Assembly (NCBI GenBank): GCA_039621445.1
Contig: CP154954.1
Location: forward strand, 77,324,073 to 77,388,072
Length of the DNA: 64,000 nt
Direction: 5' to 3'
Source: Euglena gracilis
Taxonomy: Eukaryota; Euglenida; Euglenophyceae; Euglenales
The notes below the pieces were generated by a model that ran no database searches, was not told the DNA's origin, and was given only the letters and a program-made list of their open reading frames with translations. Shown piece after piece: positions 56,896-64,000 of the stretch (position 1 is its first letter; every line of letters starts with the position of its first letter). The position numbers were made by a program, and so were the translations under genes.

Positions 56896-57010
56896 GCGGT
56901 GGTGGAGGCTGAGGCGAAGGAGTGTGCGGGCGTCAGCCTCCCCAACTTCATGCCCTACCCCGTGTTCGGGCGGCTGGTGCGCAGCATCATCAACCAAGCT
57001 TCTGCTTTGG
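56896..57010 (+). CDS. gene B exon, conserved dynamin stalk motif
   Basis: The frame reads VVEAEAKECAGVSLPNFMPY then PVFGRLVRSIINQ, matching the highly conserved stalk sequence E-x-x-G-x-x-L-P-N-F-x-x-x-x-V-F-x-x-L-V. The acceptor is about ATGGCGGCAG. The donor is TTTGG|GTTTTT, another GTTTTT-type site next to an element end (about 57024, GGCTTCTTTGTATAAAAG). Confidence 0.85.
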
Positions 57011-57479
57011 GTTTTTTTGCCAATAGGCTTCTTTGTATAAAAGTTGACACTCCCCCCTCTCTGGGGGGAATGCCCCCCCCCCCCCCCGATTTGCCTTGAA
57101 TGCTTGAATGGCCTTTTTCGGGTGGCTATGGCACCACCCACCCCGATTCCCGACCAAAAGAGAATGCTGACCCAGTGATGCCCGAAAATGGTCATTCCAG
57201 CATTCAATGCAAATCGGGGGGGGGGGGCTTGTTATGGGTGGAACCTCGTAGCACCAGGCACCCCCCCCCCCCACCGGGAGTCGGCGAAAAGAAGCCCCAG
57301 CAGGAGGTGATCAAATTACCGCCCCGCCGCCCGCTTTTATTTGGCCGGCCACTTGTGATGGGCATCATTCCGGTGATTTCCAGCCCCCCCCCCCTGGAGT
57401 GCAGAAGTGGTCTGGACACCACCCAGCCCAGAGGGGTTTGGGGGGCGGCTGTGGGATGGGACCATACATCTCTCTAAGG

Positions 57480-57600
57480 TTTTGCGAACCCCCCCGGGGG
57501 GGGGGGGCGGCTGCAGCCAGCCCCGATTTGGGCCCAGCCCAGCCGCAGCAGCACCCCCCCCCCCCCCCGGGGGGGTGCTGCTAGCCCTAACTAGCCAGCC
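57480..57600. repeat. poly-C/G hairpin with CAGCAGCACCC
   Basis: Copy of the unit at 9535-9635 (CTGCAGCCAGCCCC, CCGCAGCAGCACCCC, GGGGTGCTGCTA). Confidence 0.8.
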
Positions 57601-58656
57601 CCTTTTTTGGGGGTCCAGCCCAAAATTTTTCGGCACGAAGCGCCGAAAAATTTTGAAAAACTGTGTTCAAAAGTGGCCAAAAATGGGGTTTGGGGGGCGT
57701 TTGGGGCATTTTTGGGGGGTTTCAGATGCATCATTTTTTCAAAACTGTGTTCTGCAGGTCATTTTTGGGCATTTTTCCGATTTCAGTCCAGCTCGCCCCG
57801 GTTCGGGTCCAGCCGGGGCCCAGCCCCCTCCCCCCCGGGGGGGGGGTGGGCTAGCCAGCCCAAATTTCTAGCCAGCCCAAATTTCTAGCCCTAGCCCAGC
57901 ACCCCCCCCCCGGGGTCCTTAAAGAGATGAAAGAGATGTATGGATGGGACACCCGGACGGTGGTGCAGACAATCGGTCCGGATGACCGATTTTCGGCGAA
58001 GCGCCAGGCCGAGAAACTTTGCCTCCCAAAGTCGACGTAAAACATCACAGTGGCAATTGTCTGGCTGCAATCGGCGGTTCAGTTTCCGTTTCAGTCCAAT
58101 TTCTGTTCCTGTACAGCTTTTCTCAGTACATGGAACTCTTCACATCCCTGGTTTGTTCCGATATTAGGCATGACTATAGTATAGTATAGATATTAGGCAT
58201 GAGCTTCCCAAAGCTAGTCGAAACTGTCATTTGGACGCTTTTTGGACAAAAGTTTGCCAAAGCGCAAGGGAGTACCAAGTGACAGTTGGTGATGATAAAG
58301 GTAACTCCCCACGGGACGAGGTCAATGTGTTTGAGCCTGGATGCCAACCAACCAAGATGGGAGGGAGGGGGTGAGCAGGGTTGTATGGGAAGCTCTGCAG
58401 ACATGAGGTAGGTGGTAGGGGGGTCCCCCCCCCCTCCTAGGGGGGAAAGACGGTAGGGGTGGTTTCCCCCACCCCCACATCCCTAGTTTCGGGAGGGGGG
58501 GGTCCCCCCCCCCTCCTCCAGTGCGGGGGCAAAAAAAATAAATTCCGGCGCCTCGCGCTGGGTGTGCATGAACACCGGTGGCAGTGTGGGGTTCTGGCTA
58601 GCCACCCCCAAACCCTGGCCCTTGCAGAACCCCCTGCCTCGTTGTGGGCGCTCCAG

Positions 58657-58757
58657 CGACGCTTGCCACCGACCCGCTGCTGTTTGAAGAGTCCGATGCC
58701 CTCGTTGAGCAGGTCCGGGACTTTGTCCAGGAGGTGCTGGAGCACTTCGCAGCAGAG
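58657..58757 (+). CDS. gene B exon, C-terminal stalk or GED helix
   Basis: The acceptor GTGGGCGCTCCAG and donor GAG|GTCCAG bound 101 bp. The peptide TLATDPLLFEESDALVEQVR then DFVQEVLEHFAAE is a long amphipathic helix preceded by a D-P-x-L turn, as in the stalk or GTPase effector region. This is the last gene B exon I can support. The end of the gene is not seen. Confidence 0.65.
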
Positions 58758-59509
58758 GTCCAGGGCGTTGCTTCGCTCGGTTTGATTTGGAGGTCCTAGT
58801 ACGGCACGCTTCGAATTGATGATTCAGATTGGCCGAGCGTGGTACAGTGATTACCCCTCCCTATGTCCAGCAACCTCCCCCTCGGTCGGAGGACACCTAT
58901 TCAGAGGGCTTCAGATTTCAGACACCTATTCAGGGTCTATTCAGATGGCAATTTTTTTTTGGCAGGGTTCCCGGCTGACAACATTTGCCCTCCAAAGTTG
59001 TCCAGAATGCTATTTTTTTGGGGGTAAAAAAGTTTGTAAAAAATGCAAAGAAGGGCCGAAAGAAAAAAAAAAGAAAGGCTGAAAAAAAAAGAAAAAACTG
59101 TTTGGGGTGGTGGAGTCTCAGGCACCCCCTCCCAGGTGCCGCCTGGTCTGTAGACTTTTTTTTGCACCCTTGTCTAACCCGACCCCCTGGTTGGTGGACC
59201 TTTTTAACTCAAGCATTCGCTCAATGGGTTGTGGGTGTGATCAAGTTGTTTTTTTTTGAACCCAAATGACTCCTCAAACTTGGTCCAAAACCCACGCTGA
59301 CCCCCCACCCTCGGGCTTTCCAGTGACCCCCCAAATAAGATCCTCCCAAAAAAAGGCCTCCCTGGGCGATCGAGCAGAAACAGAAAAATAAACCCATCCA
59401 AATGTCAGACCCTCCACGGCGTGAAGCGCCAGAGATGGTGGAACAGTTCCCTGGAGATCACCAAAAAAAACCCAATTGCAAGCACAAAAAATGACGCAAG
59501 TTCAAAAAA

Positions 59510-59690
59510 AAGATGGAAATTGAAGGCCAAAGAATAATGCTAATTTCTATTTGTATTAATTGGCATTATTTGTATTAATTGCATTAATTTGTATTAATTC
59601 TATTAATTTGTATTAAGTGACACAATGGAATAAATACATATTATTATATATATGTATTTGTACATGTACAGATGTATGTATGTTACATGT
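59510..59690. repeat. TATTAATTTG and TATATATG repeats
   Basis: AT-rich direct repeats (ATTTGTATTAATT) and a short TATG tract separate gene B from the minus-strand region. Confidence 0.85.
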
Positions 59691-59862
59691 TTATGAACGT
59701 ATATATTACATTCTATCCATTTTCTTGTTGTCTGTAGTGGTCATGGTCCGGTATGCTCATATTTGCCTATGTATTAGTTAGTAATAGCCAGCGTGTGAAC
59801 CCAACGTGTCCCAAATACCGTATATACAACAGATATCTCCCACAAACAGCAATCAGGAGGCA

Positions 59863-60603
59863 TTAACACACCACTGCTACGGATACATCCGACGAAGCAT
59901 CGGATATATCACTGCCTTGCGGTGAGCCCAGCCAGTCCAATCCGTCGGAGGCCCCCACAGACACGTAGCCGTCCGATAAGTCACCGGGCGGCTCGTAGAG
60001 GGACTCCGGTGGCTCGTACAGACTGCTGCCTTCCTCCTGGTCACCCACCACGATCGATGCCTCTGCCACTTCCATCTCAGCTGAGTTGACATCGAAGCGG
60101 GTATCCGCTTCATCCGTGTCGTGCAAGCGGTTTTCCGCTTCGTCGGGACGCTGAAGAGGAAGTTCCGCTGTGGCAGCCCTGGTTCTTCTGCGCGCGAGGA
60201 AGGGGTACATCGCCTCTTCTCTTTCTTGCAGAAGATCTGGATCAACAGTGCCCACGTTGTTCCTGAGCCACTCCTCCACGTCTGCAGCGAGGCGCTGTCC
60301 TTCGATCAGCGTCTGCACGGAGTGTCGCAGGACGGGCAGCAGCTGCTCAGTGGTCATCCGCGTTGGCACAGGTTCCGGTGCCATCCAGGTGGGGTAGGTC
60401 TCTGGGTCCACCAGCCACCGCACGGTGGTGCTGTCCACCCGCTTCGGAAATGGACGGCCACCAGGGCTGCCAACCAGGCCACGAACACGACGCGCCATCT
60501 CCTGCACGAGCTGCTTCCGGAGGCTGCCACGGCTGTGGTGAGCCTCGCCGGAGGGGGCGCCGAGGTTGAGGAACAGCTGCAGTGTACCCTCGAAGCTGGT
60601 CAC
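59863..60603 (-). CDS. intact C-terminal open frame, acidic tail
   Basis: This 246-codon frame is the longest non-repetitive open frame of the region. It reads TSFEGTLQLFLNLGAPSGEA, a Pro/Arg-rich centre with TYPTWMAPEPVPTRM, and a tail rich in Asp, Glu and Ser (YEPPESLYEPPGDLSDGYVS). Two GAAGCGG palindromes (60094-60111, 60125-60140) lie inside it and are translated in frame as EADTRF and EAENRL. Its first residues continue the broken upstream segments, so an independent start is doubtful. Confidence 0.55.
   Translation of the reverse strand: MTSFEGTLQLFLNLGAPSGEAHHSRGSLRKQLVQEMARRVRGLVGSPGGRPFPKRVDSTTVRWLVDPETYPTWMAPEPVPTRMTTEQLLPVLRHSVQTLIEGQRLAADVEEWLRNNVGTVDPDLLQEREEAMYPFLARRRTRAATAELPLQRPDEAENRLHDTDEADTRFDVNSAEMEVAEASIVVGDQEEGSSLYEPPESLYEPPGDLSDGYVSVGASDGLDWLGSPQGSDISDASSDVSVAVVC
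60094..60111. repeat. palindrome GAAGCGG-GTAT-CCGCTTC
   Basis: Perfect 7-bp arms with a 4-base spacer, inside an open frame. Confidence 0.95.
60125..60140. repeat. palindrome AAGCGG-TTTT-CCGCTT
   Basis: Perfect 6-bp arms, 14 bases from the previous copy and inside the same open frame. Confidence 0.95.
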
Positions 60604-61084
60604 GTGGGGGTTCCGTTTGCAGGCAGAGACAGCCTCGACAGCATGTCCTCACCAGCCTCCTCCACGAACACGCAGCCCGGCAGCCGGGACATCCAGTCCT
60701 GCCACCCAGCAGGGCCAGGGAGATGGTCCGCTGGTACTCCGACGGCGGCCTTCTGGGACACATCAGGCTCTCCAGGTGCATCAGCAGCAGGAGGCACTTC
60801 TGTAGCACCAGCCGAGCGGTAGTACCCTTCACCTCGTCCTCAGGTCTACCTCTCCAGGTACACTGTCGGACCTCGTGTCCCAAGTGCAGCAAGGCCGGGG
60901 CATAGAAGACCAGGATGTTCCACAGCCCTTGTAGCAGCTGGTACGGGTAGGACTGGAGTTGCTGCTGTTGTTCAGCTCGTGTAGTCCCAGAGCGACTCCA
61001 ATCTCCTATTCTGGTTGACAGTTGACTACTGAATCGCAGATAGCATGTCACAGACATCCTAAAATGTCACGAGTGGGGCAAAGC

Positions 61085-61100
61085 AAGCGGAAAACCGCTT
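61085..61100. repeat. palindrome AAGCGG-AAAA-CCGCTT
   Basis: Perfect 6-bp arms near the end of the 61059-61394 minus-strand segment. Confidence 0.95.
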
Positions 61101-61872
61101 CCCTGGTGCTATGCGCGACTCAGAGTGGGACATGACCGACTCGGGGGACAACAGAAGGCTGGCAAACAGCTTCTCCATGTACAGCACCTTCCGGTGGCTC
61201 CGCAGGCTGCACGTCAGGTGGTGGTCACCGGGGGACACCTCCAGCTGGGCCAGCACCGGGAAGAACGCCCGGTACACGATGGTCACCGTGTGCTTGTACG
61301 CGTGCCAGATGCCGTACAGCAGGGGGACCTCGGCCAGGTAGCGGGACACGTAGTACCGCGATGCCGACGCAGAGTACAGCAGCCTCAGGCACCTCTAGTG
61401 GATATTCTCATCCACCAGCAGCGGCGTCTGGCGACGAGTGAGGTGTTGCAGCGACCTGGCCGTCTGCAACACCAGCAACAAGTCCAGGTTGGCTGACACC
61501 ACCTGCTCCGTCAGTGACAGCGGCCGCCACTGCAGGGACCGCATGTCGGTCCGCGCCACATCCAGTGGTACTCTGATCGACGTCTCCGTCAGCTGCATCC
61601 GTTGTATCCGACCCACGGCTTGGTGCAGCAGCAACGATGCGGTACAACAGGAGGACGCCACCACCTCCAGGTTGCCAATCAGGTCGCTCAGCTCTGGATG
61701 TCCTGGAGACACCGGAAAGGTCAAGGAACGCGTCCTCGTCCCCTGTCTGTGCAGCAGGTTCTCCAGCTGCAGGAAGCGGCATCAGTGCAAAGTACGGGTG
61801 TCACCATCCTTCTGAATCATTTATTTGTTACAGTTGAACCACAAACAGCCATGCAAACATATTGAGTACCAA

Positions 61873-61892
61873 TGAAGCGGTTTTCCGCTTCA
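61873..61892. repeat. palindrome TGAAGCGG-TTTT-CCGCTTCA
   Basis: Perfect 8-bp arms between two minus-strand coding segments. Confidence 0.97.
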
Positions 61893-62574
61893 TTGCCATT
61901 CACTGCTTCAGGAACCAACCAGTGATTCATTGAATCATGCACACATCAGTATGCCCTGCACTGTTCCAAAAGCAGTGAGGTTCTGGCTCAGGTTTGGGGT
62001 GGTCGGGTCCGTTCCCCAGCGTAGCCAGCAGAAGTTGTCCAGCCAGAGGACAACCTGGTGGTTCCGCAGGGAGGCCAGGATGTCCCGCGCCGCCACCGCT
62101 GCCCGGGCTGCAACCGGCACCTCCGTGCGACCCACCACGCCGGTGTGCCGCAGCGTTCTCCGCATTGCCCTCGGAAGCTGCTGCAGTGCCCGCATGCTGG
62201 GAGTGTTCTCGGCCACTGTACTGGGGTCTGCGAGGGGTTGGGCCTGTCGATGCAGCATACGCCACACAGCATACGCCCCAGTGACGAGCTATTTGCAACG
62301 AGGTCGGCCTCGTTCGGGATGGGACCTATTTCATGATGCCTTCGTGGCTCGTGATGTAGGTGCCCAAGCAATTTTGGCACTGTGCTGCATGGTGCGACTG
62401 AATCGGCGTTCACGTCGCACAGTAGAAGTGGTGCGGGAGGCCCACATGCGGTCTTCCACTCACCATCCTCGGTGGCTGGGACAGCCCGAATGTTCAGGAC
62501 CAACTCCTCAGGCGACGGAACGGCTGGCATGTGTTCTCTGTTCCAATGACCAGATATGAATATCGTGCGTCAAA

Positions 62575-62596
62575 AGGAAGCGGATAACCGCTTCCT
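62575..62596. repeat. palindrome AGGAAGCGG-ATAA-CCGCTTCCT
   Basis: Perfect 9-bp arms, about 45 bp upstream of the minus-strand ATG at 62530. Confidence 0.97.
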
Positions 62597-62663
62597 CTAG
62601 GTAATCTCTTGTTTATGACCCATTAACCTGAGAACGCGTTGATAAATTGCTTATAGTTCCACA

Positions 62664-62687
62664 TATGAAGCGGTTTTACGCTTCATA
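62664..62687. repeat. palindrome TATGAAGCG-N6-CGCTTCATA
   Basis: Perfect 9-bp arms with spacer GTTTTA. Confidence 0.95.
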
Positions 62688-62947
62688 AGACGGGTTTGCT
62701 GATTTCTTGGTGCTGTTTGGCAGGTGTATTTAGATTTTGAAATGGGGGGTGCAACAGGACGTTGGTCTCTCGGAATGGGCACATCCAGAGCGCGATGTCA
62801 GGTAAAATCTTTCCCAAAACACGAGTGCCTGGGAACTTATGGTGAATTGATGTGGTTGGTGGTACAACTGCCATGTTACGTCGGTTAGAAACCTCGCGAT
62901 TCAGAAACGTAGGGTTGGATTTACGTATTTTTTCAGCAGTTTTTTCA

Positions 62948-62969
62948 GGAAGCGGAAAAACGCTTCCTA
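62948..62969. repeat. palindrome AGGAAGCG-N6-CGCTTCCT
   Basis: Perfect 8-bp arms with spacer GAAAAA. Confidence 0.95.
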
Positions 62970-63020
62970 CTCTGTCTCATTTTAAAATGACTGCCTGTTT
63001 TTTTTGGTACAACTGCCTGG

Positions 63021-63077
63021 GTGATCACAGTCACTACCCACATTTGCTTGACTGCCTGCCGTGATCACAGTCACTAC
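63021..63077. repeat. direct repeat GTGATCACAGTCACTAC
   Basis: Two copies at 63021 and 63061. A third (with CCGCTAC) is at 63571 beyond the inserted element. Each follows an ACTGCCTG-type phrase. Confidence 0.9.
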
Positions 63078-63246
63078 TCTACCCTGCGGACTAACCAACT
63101 GATCGCAACCTCGCAGACGTATGTAGTATCTTGATCTCGGTATATATACAGACCTCACGTCTTTTTCAGCCGTCCATACCAATGTGACTTAGAAGAGTGA
63201 CACATCGTCCAACAAGCTGTGTCCAATGTGCACTGATGAACCCGAC

Positions 63247-63555
63247 CAGGCTTGCGCTTAGTCGGGTGCCTACCCCACGGGGGGGGGGGTGAGTGCTAGG
63301 GGCAGACACCCCATAGCACCCGATCCGACCCCCCCGGGGGGGGGGGTAGGGGTTTGGGGGGTGCCTGCCCCTAGCAGGCACCCCCCTCCGACCCCGGCGC
63401 CGAAGGCGCCAGGGGCCCGGAAAAGGCCATTTTCAATGAAAATTTTCTGGGTCCGGCCCAGACCCCTATCCCCCCCGGGGGGGGTGTGCCTGCTAGGGGC
63501 AGGCACCATATAGCACCCACCCCCCCTCCCCCCCCGGTTGGTGAGCACAAGCATG
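63247..63555. mobile_element. 309-bp TIR element, CAGGCTTGTGCTTA family
   Basis: The ends CAGGCTTGCGCTTAGTCGGG and GTGAGCACAAGCATG, with a perfect 8-bp duplication AACCCGAC (63239-63246, 63556-63563). Near-identical to 9157-9461. Confidence 0.95.
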
Positions 63556-63849
63556 AACCCGACTGCCTGGGTGATCACAGCCGCTACCCAGACGTGTGGC
63601 TTCGTATGAAGCGGATTCCCGCTGCCCTCGGTAAAAGCAAAAAAGGAGGCTGTCACTGGTAGGGAACCACAGACAGTACGTGGTGGGGGTGGGCAGTCCC
63701 CGCCACATACGGCCTTTGCTGGCCATTGCCAGCGGCAGCCCGCAGAGCACGTTCAGTTATACCACCTGAATGCGTGTAGTTTGAACTATGTAGTACTTTG
63801 CGGTCACACACTTGTTATGAACAGACATGATCACGATTTCAGTCGTAGG

Positions 63850-63869
63850 TGAAGCGGTTTTCCGCTTCA
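63850..63869. repeat. palindrome TGAAGCGG-TTTT-CCGCTTCA
   Basis: Identical to the 61873 copy, 18 bp upstream of a TATA-like sequence. A degenerate copy (GAAGCGG-ATTC-CCGCTGC) lies at 63608. Confidence 0.97.
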
Positions 63870-63887
63870 TTTTCATTGTGTTGGACT

Positions 63888-63894
63888 TATAAAA
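63888..63894 (+). promoter_or_regulatory. TATA-like box
   Basis: TATAAAA lies 42 bases upstream of the ATG at 63936 and just downstream of a GAAGCGG palindrome. Promoter function is inferred from spacing only. Confidence 0.4.
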
Positions 63895-63935
63895 CCGTTT
63901 TCCGTGTTGTTATTAATAAAAACTCCGCCAAGGTC

Positions 63936-64000
63936 ATGTCTGCAGCGGACTTCTCATGGACTCGATCAACTCAGCGCAAGTGGCGAACAATGAGGTACCA
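63936..64000 (+). CDS. start of a plus-strand gene, cut by the window edge
   Basis: From ATG at 63936 the frame reads MSAADFSWTRSTQRKWRTMR to the edge with no stop. The TATA-like box and palindrome upstream support a real start. Only 21 codons are visible, so no function can be given. Confidence 0.45.
   Translation, partial: MSAADFSWTRSTQRKWRTMRY

Larger units (their letters stand above)
59863..62530 (-). pseudogene. frame-broken minus-strand gene, probable element-encoded protein
   Basis: Coherent protein-like segments lie on one strand but in different frames. An ATG at 62530 starts MPAVPSPEELVLNIRAVPAT. Then 62267-61935 contains VVLWLDNFCWLRWGTDPTTP. Then about 61760-61395 runs to DENIH followed by TAG. 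In the same frame after the TAG comes RCLRLLYSASASRYYVSRYL then PLLYGIWHAYKHTVTIVYRA (61394-61059). Then 61057-60700 has VLQKCLLLLMHLESL. Then 60797-60600, shifted, has MSRLPGCVFVEEAGEDMLSR. Then 60603-59863, shifted again, has an acidic Asp/Ser/Glu C-tail. At least two frameshifts and one nonsense codon break it. I do not recognise a named family. The D-N-F-C-W segment and the multi-block layout suggest a repetitive, mobile-element-type protein. Some breaks might be introns. Confidence 0.6.

Overview
The window looks like nuclear DNA of a unicellular eukaryote. Short GC-rich exons (about 40-185 bp) are separated by introns of hundreds to thousands of bases, and the introns are packed with poly-C/poly-G tracts, microsatellites and short terminal-inverted-repeat (TIR) elements. 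No operon structure, Shine-Dalgarno spacing or dense gene packing is seen. I cannot name the taxon. The closest published analogies I know are protists with introner-like invasive introns (Micromonas, Aureococcus, Amoebophrya) and the nonconventional introns of euglenids. That is analogy, not identification.

Layout. 0-5 kb: a tRNA-like (SINE) head, tandem and palindromic repeats, a minus-strand non-LTR reverse transcriptase fragment at 3.4-3.6 kb, a 122-bp palindrome and a MITE with long TIRs. 5.7-8.7 kb: a plus-strand multi-exon gene of unknown function (gene A). One of its exons is interrupted by a 502-bp TIR element with a perfect 8-bp target duplication. 10-59 kb: one very long plus-strand gene (gene B). 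In order, its exons encode an unrecognised N-terminal region, a low-complexity and coiled-coil linker, ankyrin repeats (28.1-33.3 kb), a dynamin-type GTPase domain (36.4-45.2 kb) and a dynamin stalk (46-58.8 kb). Exon phases agree across the ankyrin-to-dynamin junction, so this appears to be an ankyrin-dynamin fusion. 59.8-62.6 kb: a minus-strand, frame-broken gene that looks like an element-encoded protein. 60-64 kb: nine copies of the palindrome GAAGCGG-N4-CCGCTTC, confined to this end of the window. The right edge holds the start of another plus-strand gene.

The most striking feature is that two kinds of intervening sequence coexist in gene B. Some are ordinary GT-AG introns with pyrimidine-rich acceptors. 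Others begin and end with inverted repeats (typically CAGG...CCTG) flanked by 8-bp direct repeats, often diverged, and several of these have no workable GT-AG solution. Removing exactly one element plus one 8-bp copy restores the expected dynamin or ankyrin reading frame at 32.8, 38.1, 43.2, 44.3, 46.2 and 47.2 kb, and the gene A frame at 6.2 kb. These are transposon-like intervening sequences that must be removed precisely at the RNA level (nonconventional splicing) or at the DNA level.
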